From: Sphingopyxis sp. CCNWLW2
GTDB taxonomy: Bacteria > Pseudomonadota > Alphaproteobacteria > Sphingomonadales > Sphingomonadaceae
DNA length: 64,000 bases
Direction: 5' to 3'
Assembly: GCF_037095755.1 (NCBI RefSeq)
Contig: NZ_JBAWKJ010000001.1
Coordinates: 1,491,001 to 1,555,000 of the forward strand
Below the pieces are notes generated by a model. That model worked only from the letters and a program-made list of their open reading frames with translations. It did no database searches and was not told the DNA's origin. The stretch's first letter is position 1, and each line of letters begins with the position of its first letter. The translations under genes and the position numbers were made by a program. Shown piece by piece: positions 7,660-16,369 of this stretch.

Positions 7660-9306
7660 ATGACCTTCAAACCGCGTCGTATCGCCGCCCTGATGGCGGC
7701 CGCTTCTTTATTCGCCATCCTCCCCGTCACCACCGCAGCGGCGCCCGCGCCGGCCGGACAGACGGCGGCCGACCCGATCCCCGCGCGCACCGAAGGAATC
7801 GGTCCGTTCAAGCGCGTCGTGCTGCGCAACGTCACCATGATCGACGGCACCGGCGCACCCGCGCAGGGGCCGTTCGATATCGTGATCGAGAATGATCGCA
7901 TCGCGCAGATCAAGTCGATCGGCGTCCCCGGCGCGATCGATCCCACCGAGCGCGCCGCGCCCGGCGATCAGGAGATGGACCTTACCGGCTATTATGTGAT
8001 GCCGGGCTTCGTCGACGCACACGTCCACCTTCATTCGCTCAGCGATTCGCAGAAGGTGCCGTCGGACTATATCCTGAAGCTGTGGATGGCCCACGGCATC
8101 ACCTCGGTCCGCGACCTTGGCAGCGGGCACCCGATCGAATGGCTGGTCGACATCAAGAAGCGCAGCGAGCGCAACGAGATCGTCGCGCCGCGCATCGACA
8201 TCTATCCGATGTTCCACCAGATTCGCGGGCCGGTGAACGACGCGGCGACCGCGCGCGCCGTCATTCAGGAAGCGAAGAAGCGCGGCGCCGACGGGATCAA
8301 GTTCATCGGCGGCGCGCCCGAGGATGTGCTTTACGCCGCGATCGACGAAACGAAGAAGCAAGGCCTGCACAGCACGATGCACCATGCGCAGCAGCTGGTC
8401 GCCTATGCCGACGTGCTCGACACGTCCGAAGCGGGCCTCGAAAGCATGGAGCATTGGTACGGGCTGCCCGAGGCGATGTTCACCGACAAGCGCGTGCAGT
8501 CCTTTCCGACCGACTTCATCAACAATGACGAGCAGATGCGCTTCGGCGAGGCCGGGAAGCTGTGGGCGCAAACCGCCGAGCCCGGGTCGGACGCGTGGAA
8601 CAAGGTGATGGACACGCTGCTCGAGCGCAAATTCGTGCTCGACCCGACCTTCACCGCCTACCTGACCAGCCGCGACTTCATGCGCATGAGCCGCGCGAGC
8701 TGGCACGACGAATATACGATGCCCGCATTGTGGGATTTCTATCGCCCGAGCCGCGTCAACCACGGCGCTTACTGGTTCGACTGGACCACCGAGCATGAGA
8801 TGGCGTGGAAGGACAACTACCGCCGCTGGATGCGCTTCGTGAACGATTACAAGAACCGCGGCGGCCGGGTGACGATCGGCAGCGACGCCGGCTATATCTA
8901 TAACCTCTATGGCTTCGGCTATGTCCAGGAAATGGAGCTGATGCGCGAGGCGGGCTTCAGCTCGCTCGAGGTGATCCACGCCGCGACGCAGGAAGGCGCC
9001 CGGCTGCTCGGCCATGACGATCAGGTCGGCACGATCCGCGTCGGGCGCAAGGCCGACCTCGTCGTCGTGAAGGGCAATCCGCTCGCCAACCTCAAGCTGC
9101 TGTTCGGCACCGGATCGGTGAAGCTGAACGATGCGACGGGCAAGGTCGAGCGCGTCGGCGGCGTCGCCTACACGATCAAGGACGGCATCATCTACGACGC
9201 GGCGAAGCTGCGCGCCGAGGTCCGCGACATGGTGGCGAAATCGAAGGCCGAGCGCGGCTTGCCGCCCGGCCCGATGGTGATCGAAAATGCAGGGACCGCG
9301 AACTGA
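7660..9306 (+). CDS. Exported metal-dependent amidohydrolase (Xaa-Pro dipeptidase-like branch)
   Basis: A 548-residue protein: signal peptide to about residue 28, an N-side beta-sandwich strand (LRNVTMIDGTGAPAQGP), then the barrel. All binuclear metal ligands are visible: HVH in GFVDAHVHLH, the carboxylated Lys in GIKFIGG, His in TMHHAQQ and SMEHW, and the catalytic Asp in TIGSDAG. The C-side GTIRVGRKADLVVVKG is typical of the superfamily. GGAAGG precedes the ATG. Related proteins cleave Xaa-Pro or N-acyl amino acid bonds. The gene follows the TonB receptor and precedes a DUF885 gene, which suits a periplasmic peptidase for imino-acid peptides; the specificity is inferred. Confidence 0.88.
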   Translation: MTFKPRRIAALMAAASLFAILPVTTAAAPAPAGQTAADPIPARTEGIGPFKRVVLRNVTMIDGTGAPAQGPFDIVIENDRIAQIKSIGVPGAIDPTERAAPGDQEMDLTGYYVMPGFVDAHVHLHSLSDSQKVPSDYILKLWMAHGITSVRDLGSGHPIEWLVDIKKRSERNEIVAPRIDIYPMFHQIRGPVNDAATARAVIQEAKKRGADGIKFIGGAPEDVLYAAIDETKKQGLHSTMHHAQQLVAYADVLDTSEAGLESMEHWYGLPEAMFTDKRVQSFPTDFINNDEQMRFGEAGKLWAQTAEPGSDAWNKVMDTLLERKFVLDPTFTAYLTSRDFMRMSRASWHDEYTMPALWDFYRPSRVNHGAYWFDWTTEHEMAWKDNYRRWMRFVNDYKNRGGRVTIGSDAGYIYNLYGFGYVQEMELMREAGFSSLEVIHAATQEGARLLGHDDQVGTIRVGRKADLVVVKGNPLANLKLLFGTGSVKLNDATGKVERVGGVAYTIKDGIIYDAAKLRAEVRDMVAKSKAERGLPPGPMVIENAGTAN

Positions 9307-9331
9307 TCCGAACGGAAAAAGGGAGAAGACA

Positions 9332-11122
9332 ATGAACCGAGTTTCGGTGGCGCGGACGGTCGCGCTGGCGCTGGCGGCCTTTACCGCGCAGGCGGCGACC
9401 GCACAGGCGCCTACGTCGGGCAGCGCGGATGCACGATTGAAGGCGCTGTACGAGCGCGAATGGGACTGGCGCCAGCAGCAGGGGCTGCGCAGCGGGCGCG
9501 GCGGCGAAGGCGACGGCCCGACACATCTGCCCAGGGTCGACGCCGCGACGCAAAAGGCGCGGCTCGATTACTGGACCAAGGCGCTCGCCGAACTCGATGC
9601 GATCCCCGCCGATCAGCTTTCGCCCGAAGAGAAGATCAACGCCGCGGTGTTCCGCCAGTCGATCGAGACGATGGCGAACGACATCAAATACAAGACCTAT
9701 GAGGCGCCGTTCAACGCCGACACCTTCTTCTGGTCGGGGCTCAATCCGCGCAGCGGCGGCTTCGCGACCGCGCAGGCGTATCGCAACTATATCGCCCGCA
9801 TGCGCGACATCCCGCGCTTCTTCGACGAGCAGACCGCGAATATGCGCGCCGGGCTCGCGCGCGGCTTCAGCGTGCCGCAGATCGCGGTGCAGGGCCGCGA
9901 TGTGACGATCAAGCCGTACCTGCCCGCCGATCAGACCAACAGCTTCTACGACGCGTTCAACGAGATGCCGCCCACGATTCCGGCGGCCGAACAGGCGGTG
10001 CTGAAGGCCGAAGGCGAGAAGGCGATCCGCGAGGCCGTCGCGCCCGCCTATGCCAAGCTCTACGCCTTCATCCGCGACGACTATATGAAGAAGGCGCGCA
10101 CCACGCTGGCGGGGGAGAAGCAACCTGACGGCCCGGCCTTCTATCAGGCGCAGATCAAGGGTTTCACGACGCTCGACCTGACGCCCGAGCAGATCCACCA
10201 GATGGGGCTCAAGGAAGTCGCGCGGATCAAGGCCGAGATGGAGCAGGTGAAGGCGAGCACCGGGTTCAAGGGCGACATGCCGGCGTTCCTCAAATTCCTG
10301 CGCACCGATCCGCAATTCTATCCGAAGACGCCTTATGAGCTGCTCGCCAAATCCTCCTATGTGGCGAAGCGGATGGACGCGAAGCTGCCCGAGACGATCG
10401 GCTTCCTGCCGCGGCGGCGCTTTGCGATCCTGCCGGTGCCGCCGGCGCTGGCGCCGATCTATACCGGCGGGCGCGGCGGGCTCGAAAGCTGCATGATGAA
10501 CACCTATGACCTGCCGTCGCGGCCGCTCTACACGCTGACGGCGCTCACCATCCACGAATGCAATCCGGGGCACAGCTTCCAGTCGGCGGTCGCGCAGGAA
10601 GCGACGCGCCGCCCGGCATTCCGGCGCGCCACCGGTTTTTCGGGCTATGGCGAGGGCTGGGCGCTCTATTGGGAATGGATGGGCAGCAAGCTCGGCATGT
10701 ACGAGACGCCGTACGAGGATTTCGGCCGCCTCTCCTATGAAATGTGGCGCGCATCGCGGCTCGTGATCGACACCGGCCTCCACCATTATGGCTGGAGCCG
10801 TCAGCAGGCGCAGGACTATCTGCGCGGCAACACCGCTTTGTCCGAGCATGAGATCACGACCGAGATCGACCGCTATATCGCGTGGCCGGGACAGGCGCTG
10901 GCGTACAAGCTCGGCGAGATGCTGATCCGCCGCAAGCGTGCCGAAGCCGAGGCCGCGCTCGGTGACAAGTTCGACCAGCGCAACTTCCACGACGCGATCC
11001 TCGCGCTGGGCTCTGTGCCCCTGCCGGTGCTCGAAGCGCGGCTCGACCAGTTCATCGCCGACGGCGGGGTCAACCCGCCGGGCTTCAACCCCGCGCTGCC
11101 CGAGGCCGTCAGCGCGCCCTGA
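9332..11122 (+). CDS. Exported DUF885-family putative metallopeptidase (paralogue 1)
   Basis: 596 residues: signal peptide ending near AATAQA, then a long helical DUF885 domain. The motif HECNPGHSFQ at about 408-417 is the HExxPGH hallmark of this family and resembles gluzincin zinc sites. Further conserved stretches include GLESCMMNTYDLPSRP, SGYGEGWALYWEW and DRYIAWPGQALAYKLGE. The ATG at 9332 with GGGAGAAG upstream is chosen; the frame stays open further back but only within the preceding gene. It is the last gene of the receptor-amidohydrolase-DUF885 unit. The family is not well characterised biochemically; peptide hydrolysis is inferred from the motif and surroundings. Confidence 0.88.
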   Translation: MNRVSVARTVALALAAFTAQAATAQAPTSGSADARLKALYEREWDWRQQQGLRSGRGGEGDGPTHLPRVDAATQKARLDYWTKALAELDAIPADQLSPEEKINAAVFRQSIETMANDIKYKTYEAPFNADTFFWSGLNPRSGGFATAQAYRNYIARMRDIPRFFDEQTANMRAGLARGFSVPQIAVQGRDVTIKPYLPADQTNSFYDAFNEMPPTIPAAEQAVLKAEGEKAIREAVAPAYAKLYAFIRDDYMKKARTTLAGEKQPDGPAFYQAQIKGFTTLDLTPEQIHQMGLKEVARIKAEMEQVKASTGFKGDMPAFLKFLRTDPQFYPKTPYELLAKSSYVAKRMDAKLPETIGFLPRRRFAILPVPPALAPIYTGGRGGLESCMMNTYDLPSRPLYTLTALTIHECNPGHSFQSAVAQEATRRPAFRRATGFSGYGEGWALYWEWMGSKLGMYETPYEDFGRLSYEMWRASRLVIDTGLHHYGWSRQQAQDYLRGNTALSEHEITTEIDRYIAWPGQALAYKLGEMLIRRKRAEAEAALGDKFDQRNFHDAILALGSVPLPVLEARLDQFIADGGVNPPGFNPALPEAVSAP

Positions 11123-11146
11123 AGAATTTCCGTCATCCTGACACTG

Positions 11147-11180
11147 GGGCGGCCGCAGCGATGCGGCCGCCCTCTTTGTT
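11147..11180 (+). terminator. Rho-independent terminator
   Basis: A perfect 11-bp stem (11147-11157 with 11162-11172) with the tetraloop GCGA is followed by TCTTTGTT. It lies between the convergent ends of the first DUF885 gene and the gamma-glutamyltransferase gene. Confidence 0.85.
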
Positions 11181-11200
11181 TGGCGATGACGGGACCGGCC

Positions 11201-13042
11201 TCAATAGGCGAGCGCACACCCATCGGCGCGCATCTCGCTCGCCGCGGCATAGACGCGCGTCTTGCCATCCATGCGATGCTCGACGCACTGATAGCGCCCG
11301 AAGCCACCGTCGGACTCGCCGAGCGTCCAGCCGATGTCGGCCAGCTGCCGCTGCGTCGCCGCGGGCACACCGCTTTCGAGCCGCAGTACGCCATTGATGC
11401 CATCGCCCGGCGAATCCTCGCCCATCGTCTCGGACGATCCCTCATGGTGCCAGCGCGGCGAATCGCCTGCCGCCTGGATCTCCAGCCCGTAATCGACGCG
11501 GTTGATGATGATCTGCGCCTGCCCCTGCGGCTGCATGTCGCCGCCCATTACGCCAAAGCTCATCCACGGCACATCGCCGCGCGCCGCGAAACCCGGGATG
11601 ATCGTCTGGAACGGCCGCTTGCCCGGCGCATAGATATTCGGATGACCGTCCTGAAGGCTGAACAACTGCCCGCGATCCTGAAACATGAAGCCCAGCCCGT
11701 CGGCGACCAGCCCCGACCCCATGCCGCGGAAGTTCGACTGGATCATCGACACCATCATGCCATCCTTGTCGGCGCAGCTGAAATAGGTCGTGTCGCCGCG
11801 GCTCGGCGCCTTCCCCGGATAGACCGGCGACAGCAGCCGGTCGGGGCGGATCAGCTTGGCACGCTCGGCGGCATAGTCCTTCGACACCAGCCATTCGACC
11901 GGCACCTTGGCGAAATGCGGATCGGCGTAGTAACGCGCGCGATCCTCATAGGCGAGGCGCTTGGCCTCGGCCTGCAGGTGGATCGACAGCGCCGACTGAA
12001 AGCCCGCGCCCTTGAGGTCAAAATTCTCGAGGATGTTGAGCATCTGCAAGGTCGCGATGCCCTGCGTGTTCGCGCCGAGCGCATAGACGTCGGTGCCGCG
12101 ATAGCCGGTCTTGTGCGGCTCGATCCATTCGGACTTGTGCGCGGCGAGATCCTCGTAGCGCAGCCAGCCGCCGATCCGCTTGAAATAGCCGTCGATCGTT
12201 CGCGCGATCTCGCCGGTGTAAAAGGCGTCGCGGCCCCCTTCGGCGATCAGGCGGAAGGTGCGCGCCAGGTCGGGGTTGCGGAATATCTGCCCCGCGTTCG
12301 GCCCCTTGCCGTCATTGACCCCATAAGTGCGCATCGCATTGTCGATTTCCTCGATCCCGCGGCCGGGCTGGCGGAAATTGGCGAGCGCGCGGCGGATATA
12401 ATAAGCGATCAGGTCGGGCACCGGCGCGCCCGCCTCGGCATATGCGATGACGGGTTCGAACAGCTCTTTCCACGGCAGCTTCCCGTAACGCTGGTGCATC
12501 GTCCACCAACCGTCGACCGCGCCCGGCACCGACACGCTGATCGCGCCATAGGCGGGCAAGGTCCCGCCCTTCGCGCGGCTGCGCACCGTCGCGAGGTCGA
12601 GCCCGCGCGGGCTCTTCCCCGACCCGGCAAGCCCCGCGAGCTTCTTTGTCCTGGGGTCCCAGATCATCGCATAGACGTCGCCGCCGATGCCGTTCGCGGT
12701 CGGTTCGAGGAGGCCGAGGCACGCGTTGATCGCGATCGCCGCATCGACCGCCGACCCGCCGCGCTTCAATATGTCGATCCCTGCCTGCGTCGCGAGCGGA
12801 TGTGCGGTGCCCGCCGCGCCATGGAGGCCATAGGCCGCGGTGCGCGAGGCGAAGCTTGCACCGACCGGCCGGTCGCCGCCTTGGACGTCGGGCCGGACAA
12901 ACCGGTCCTCGCCCGCTTCCCACACCGGCGGCGCCGAACCGCTCGCCTTGGGGGCGGGCTTGGGCTGGCCGCCCTGCGCGAAGCCGACCGTCGGCAGCAA
13001 TGCGGCAGCCGGAACGGCAGCGAGAAGCGTACGACGATGCAT
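11201..13042 (-). CDS. Gamma-glutamyltransferase-family Ntn hydrolase, exported
   Basis: 613 residues. The N-terminus MHRRTLLAAVPAAALLPTVGFA carries an RR pair and could be a Tat signal. The body follows the gamma-glutamyltransferase pattern: AYGLHGAAGTAHPLATQAGIDILKRGG, then GGDVYAMIWD, and the autocleavage site in RGDTTYFSCADKDG at about residue 418, where the new N-terminal Thr of the small subunit is formed. MGGDMQPQGQ near the C-terminus is also family-like. It is a single gene between operator site B and a terminator. The usual reaction is release or transfer of gamma-glutamyl groups, but related enzymes act on other N-acylated substrates, so the substrate here is open. Confidence 0.88.
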   Translation of the reverse strand: MHRRTLLAAVPAAALLPTVGFAQGGQPKPAPKASGSAPPVWEAGEDRFVRPDVQGGDRPVGASFASRTAAYGLHGAAGTAHPLATQAGIDILKRGGSAVDAAIAINACLGLLEPTANGIGGDVYAMIWDPRTKKLAGLAGSGKSPRGLDLATVRSRAKGGTLPAYGAISVSVPGAVDGWWTMHQRYGKLPWKELFEPVIAYAEAGAPVPDLIAYYIRRALANFRQPGRGIEEIDNAMRTYGVNDGKGPNAGQIFRNPDLARTFRLIAEGGRDAFYTGEIARTIDGYFKRIGGWLRYEDLAAHKSEWIEPHKTGYRGTDVYALGANTQGIATLQMLNILENFDLKGAGFQSALSIHLQAEAKRLAYEDRARYYADPHFAKVPVEWLVSKDYAAERAKLIRPDRLLSPVYPGKAPSRGDTTYFSCADKDGMMVSMIQSNFRGMGSGLVADGLGFMFQDRGQLFSLQDGHPNIYAPGKRPFQTIIPGFAARGDVPWMSFGVMGGDMQPQGQAQIIINRVDYGLEIQAAGDSPRWHHEGSSETMGEDSPGDGINGVLRLESGVPAATQRQLADIGWTLGESDGGFGRYQCVEHRMDGKTRVYAAASEMRADGCALAY

Positions 13043-13104
13043 GGGTTCAAATCCTCGTGAAAAAAATCATTCTGCGAGATGCGGGCACAATAGCAAGACC
13101 GGAT

Positions 13105-13116
13105 TTGATATACGAT
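13105..13116. promoter_or_regulatory. GntR operator site B
   Basis: TTGATATACGAT matches the palindrome ATCGTATACGAT at 9 of 12 positions, with the right half perfect. It lies about 63 bp upstream of the gamma-glutamyltransferase start codon at 13042, in its promoter region. Assigned to the island's GntR regulator by inference. Confidence 0.6.
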
Positions 13117-13147
13117 CGCGGGCGGGCAGCGCGGAAAGCGAAAGCGA

Positions 13148-13181
13148 AAGGGCTATGGCGCATCGCTGCGCCATAGCCCTT
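13148..13181 (-). terminator. Terminator of the deaminase-epimerase-GntR-permease operon
   Basis: A perfect 15-bp stem (13148-13162 with 13167-13181) with loop TCGC lies 38 bases downstream of the permease stop on the minus strand. It is followed in that direction by TTTCGCTTTCGCTTT. The strong stem should isolate this operon from the gamma-glutamyltransferase promoter. Confidence 0.8.
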
Positions 13182-13219
13182 CGTTCGTTCGGCGGGACGG
13201 CGATAACCGCCCCGGGACG

Positions 13220-14653
13220 TCAGATCCCTACGACCGCCTGATCGCGCCGTGCAAGGCTGCGCGCGCGGCCATACGCAAAGTAGACGAGGACGCCGAGGAT
13301 GTTCCATCCGAGGAAGCGGACCAGCGTCATGCTGGGCAGGCTGAACAGCAGATAGAGGCAGCCGAGCACCGCGAGCGTGCCGACCAGATAGGGCGCCGGG
13401 CAGCGAAACACGCGCGGCAGGTCGGGCGCCTTTTTGCGCAGGACCATCAGGCAGACGCCGACCGCGATGAAGGCGATCAGCGTGCCCGCATTGGCCAGCT
13501 CGGCGATTTCGTCGAGGCGGAAGAAACCCGCGACGCCAGCGACGAAGACGCCCGTCACGCCGGTGACGAACACCGGCGTCCCCGTGCGTTCGGACACGCG
13601 GCTCAGCGAACGCGGCAGCAGGCCGTCGCGGCTCATCACAAAGAAGACGCGGCTCTGGCCGTACATCATCACGAGGATGACCGACGGCAAGGCGATGAGC
13701 GCCGCGAGCGCGACGAGGTGCGAGGCGACCGGGTGGCCAAGCGTGCGGAGCACCAGCGCGAGCGGCTCGGGCGAGTTGCCGAGCGTCGTATAGTGCATCG
13801 CGCCGACCGCGCTGACCGCGACGAGCATGTAGATGAGCGTGCAGATCGCCATCGACCCGATGATGCCGATCGTCAGGTCGCGCTTGGGATTCTTGGTCTC
13901 TTCGGCCGACGTCGCGACCGCGTCGAAGCCATAGAAGGCGAAGAAGACGATCGCGGCGGCCGCCATCACCCCTTTGGTCGCGCCGCTCGCATCGACATGG
14001 CTGGCAAAGCCATAGGGCATGAAGGGCTGGAGGTTATCGGCGTTAAAGGCGGGCGCCGCAAAGGCGACGAAGATCGACAGCGCGACGAGCTTGATCACCA
14101 CGAGGATGATGTTGAGCGTCGCGCTCTCGCGCGTCCCGGCCATCAGCATGCCGGCGACACCAAGCGCGACGAGCACGGCGGGCAGGTTGACGATGCCGCC
14201 GGCGTGCGGGCCGGATAGCAGGGCGGGGGGTAGATGGATGCCCGCCGACTGGATCCAGCCGACCAGATAGCCCGACCAGCCGACCGCGACGGTCGAACAG
14301 GCAAGCGAATATTCGAGGATCAGGCTCCACCCGACGATCCACGCGAGCGTCTCGCCGAGCACCGAATAGGTATAGGTATAGGCGCTGCCCGACGTGGGGA
14401 TCATCGTCGCAAGTTCGGCATAGGCGAGCGCGGCGCAGGCGCAGACCGCTCCGGCAATGGCAAAGGCGAGGATCACCGCCGGACCCGCGCGCTCGGCGCC
14501 GACGCCGGTCAGCGTGTAGATGCCCGTTCCGACGATCGCGCCGACCCCCAGCGCCACAAGATGCGGCCAGCTGAGCGTGGCGCGCAGGCTATGCCCCGCC
14601 TCCTGCCGCGCGACCGCGATGGGCTTTATCGGCCCGAAAAAACCTGCTGCCAC
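13220..14653 (-). CDS. APC-superfamily amino-acid permease (CAT/YhdG-like)
   Basis: A 477-residue polytopic membrane protein with about 12 or more hydrophobic segments. The first one carries GVGAIVGTGIYTLTGVGAERAGPA, the classic APC/CAT signature, and AYAELATMIPTSGSAYTY follows. The start is GTG at 14653, with GGGAGGAG upstream. It is the last gene of the unit that also encodes the deaminase, epimerase and GntR regulator, with a 45-bp gap after the regulator. Its place in this operon suggests uptake of hydroxyproline, proline or small released amino acids across the inner membrane. Specificity is not readable from sequence. Confidence 0.9.
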   Translation of the reverse strand: MAAGFFGPIKPIAVARQEAGHSLRATLSWPHLVALGVGAIVGTGIYTLTGVGAERAGPAVILAFAIAGAVCACAALAYAELATMIPTSGSAYTYTYSVLGETLAWIVGWSLILEYSLACSTVAVGWSGYLVGWIQSAGIHLPPALLSGPHAGGIVNLPAVLVALGVAGMLMAGTRESATLNIILVVIKLVALSIFVAFAAPAFNADNLQPFMPYGFASHVDASGATKGVMAAAAIVFFAFYGFDAVATSAEETKNPKRDLTIGIIGSMAICTLIYMLVAVSAVGAMHYTTLGNSPEPLALVLRTLGHPVASHLVALAALIALPSVILVMMYGQSRVFFVMSRDGLLPRSLSRVSERTGTPVFVTGVTGVFVAGVAGFFRLDEIAELANAGTLIAFIAVGVCLMVLRKKAPDLPRVFRCPAPYLVGTLAVLGCLYLLFSLPSMTLVRFLGWNILGVLVYFAYGRARSLARRDQAVVGI

Positions 14654-14698
14654 CTATTGCTCCTCCCTTGTCTGGAGCCGACGGCAGCCGGCCCCCTG

Positions 14699-15346
14699 TT
14701 AATCGTCGACGAGCTGCTGCCTGAGATCGTCCAGCGTCTTGCGGATATGCGCATCGACCAGCACCGAAATCTTGTCCGCGTCGCGCGCCAGCCACGCCTC
14801 GAGCAGCTGGTGATGTTCCTCGTTCGCGCGCTCGTCGCGCCCCAGCGGTTCGAGGTGGACACGCACATAGCGTTCGGAGAGCACCTGCAGGCGCTCGAGA
14901 ATGGTGATCGTGACCGGCTGGCCGCACGGGCGGAACAGCGCGCGGTGGAAAGCGCGGTTGAAGGCGCCGACCCCGTCGCCATGCTCATCGGTGACATGGT
15001 CGAGCGTATCGAGCGTTTCGATCGCATGGGCATGATCGGCCTCGGTCGCGAGCAGCGCGGCGCGCGCGGTGGCGTCGGGTTCCAGCTTGATACGCAGCTC
15101 ATAGACTTCCTGCGCCTCCGAAGCGCTGAGCGACCGCACGAAGAAGCCGCGGTTCGCCTGTGATCGGACCAGCCCTTCCTCTTCGAGGCGGGCGAGCGCT
15201 TCGCGCAGCGGAATCTTGCTGACGCCGAGTTCGGCGGCCAGCGCGTCCTGGCGGATTGCATGTTCGCTGGAAACGCCGCCCGAAAGGATGCGGTCGCGGA
15301 CGAGGTCCACCAGCTGGTCGGACAGGTTTCGGATGATGAGGCTCAT
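14699..15346 (-). CDS. GntR-family regulator with FCD domain, probable hydroxyproline-locus regulator
   Basis: 215 residues. The winged helix (about 8-70) includes AIRQDALAAELGVSKIPLREAL and RLEEEGLV. The C-terminal FCD helical domain holds the usual metal-binding residues in NRAFHRALF, EEHHQLLEAW and DAHIRKTL. The start at 15346 has GAGG about 7 bases upstream and lies 7 bp after the epimerase stop, so it is co-transcribed with the catabolic genes. FCD regulators typically bind short palindromes with a GT..AC core and are released by organic acids or amino acids. ATCGTATACGAT-type palindromes lie at five promoters around it, including its own operon's, which makes it the obvious owner. Whether it represses or activates is unknown. 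Confidence 0.9.
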   Translation of the reverse strand: MSLIIRNLSDQLVDLVRDRILSGGVSSEHAIRQDALAAELGVSKIPLREALARLEEEGLVRSQANRGFFVRSLSASEAQEVYELRIKLEPDATARAALLATEADHAHAIETLDTLDHVTDEHGDGVGAFNRAFHRALFRPCGQPVTITILERLQVLSERYVRVHLEPLGRDERANEEHHQLLEAWLARDADKISVLVDAHIRKTLDDLRQQLVDD

Positions 15347-15353
15347 AAAGACC

Positions 15354-16352
15354 TCATAGCACCGAAAATCCATTCCAGAAGCTGTCTGCTTGATCGACCC
15401 AGATCGTGTTGAATCCGGTCGCGATCGCCGATCCCTCGATCGAGGGAATAATGCCGGGCGTATCGCCGAGCATCGCGCTGTCCTCGACCCGTCCGATGAA
15501 GCGGCTGCAGATATAGCTTTCGTGGACGAAGCGGTCGCCAACCTGCAGCCGTCCCTTGGCGACGAGATGCGCCATCCGCGCCGACGTGCCGGTGCCGCAC
15601 GGGCTGCGGTCGATCGCGCGCTCACCATAAAAGACCGCGTTGCGGCCGTCGGCGTCTTCACCTTTGGGCCGGTCGGTCCACATGACATGGCTGACGCCGC
15701 GGATGCGGTCGTCGACCGGGTGAACCGGCTCGTACGCCGCCTGCATCAGCGAGCGAATGGTGCGGCTGAGATCGATGATCCGCGACGCACCGAGCGCATC
15801 GAGGCCTATGTAAGGACCCTGCGGCTCGATGATCGCGTAATAATTGCCGCCATAGGCGACATCGACCTTGAGCCGGCCGAAGCCGGGGACGTCGATTTCG
15901 ATCCCCTCGGCCGCGAGATAGGAGGGCACGTTGCGGATCCGCACCCACGCAATCCGATCGCCCTCGGTGCCATATTCGATGTCGATCGTCCCCGCGGGAA
16001 CCTCGACGCGCAACTTGCCGGGCACCCGCGGAGTAATCAGCCCATTCTCGAGCCCGAAGGTGATCAGCCCGATCGTCCCGTGGCCGCACATCGGAAGGCA
16101 GCCGCTCGTTTCGATGAACAGGATGCCGATGTCGCTGTCCGACTGAGTGGGCGGATAAAGAAATCCGCCCGACATCATGTCGTGCCCGCGCGGTTCGAAA
16201 CAAAGGCTCGTTCGGATCCAGTCGAACCGGTCGAGAAAGTCCTGGCGCCGCTCGCCCATCGACCCACCGCGGACGAGCGGCGCACCACCGGCGACCAGCC
16301 GGACCGGATTGCCGGCAGTGTGGCCGTCGATGCAGAAGAAGGTGTGGCGCAT
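15354..16352 (-). CDS. 4-hydroxyproline 2-epimerase (proline racemase family)
   Basis: 332 residues of the proline-racemase fold, which interconverts trans-4-hydroxy-L-proline and cis-4-hydroxy-D-proline. Both catalytic cysteines are present: Cys89 in PMCGHGTIG and Cys252 in DRSPCGTGTSARMA. This argues against the family's trans-3-hydroxyproline dehydratases, where the first Cys is replaced by Ser or Thr. The start at 16352 has GGGAGAG upstream and lies 17 bp after the deaminase gene. The neighbours (deaminase, D-amino-acid dehydrogenase, semialdehyde dehydrogenase) fix the hydroxyproline role rather than proline racemisation. Cytoplasmic, no signal peptide. Confidence 0.9.
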   Translation of the reverse strand: MRHTFFCIDGHTAGNPVRLVAGGAPLVRGGSMGERRQDFLDRFDWIRTSLCFEPRGHDMMSGGFLYPPTQSDSDIGILFIETSGCLPMCGHGTIGLITFGLENGLITPRVPGKLRVEVPAGTIDIEYGTEGDRIAWVRIRNVPSYLAAEGIEIDVPGFGRLKVDVAYGGNYYAIIEPQGPYIGLDALGASRIIDLSRTIRSLMQAAYEPVHPVDDRIRGVSHVMWTDRPKGEDADGRNAVFYGERAIDRSPCGTGTSARMAHLVAKGRLQVGDRFVHESYICSRFIGRVEDSAMLGDTPGIIPSIEGSAIATGFNTIWVDQADSFWNGFSVL

Positions 16353-16369
16353 GGACTCTCCCTGGCCCG

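Noticed and set aside
15354..16352. Call as trans-3-hydroxyproline dehydratase
   Set aside because: Both catalytic cysteines (89 and 252) are present; the dehydratases lack the first.
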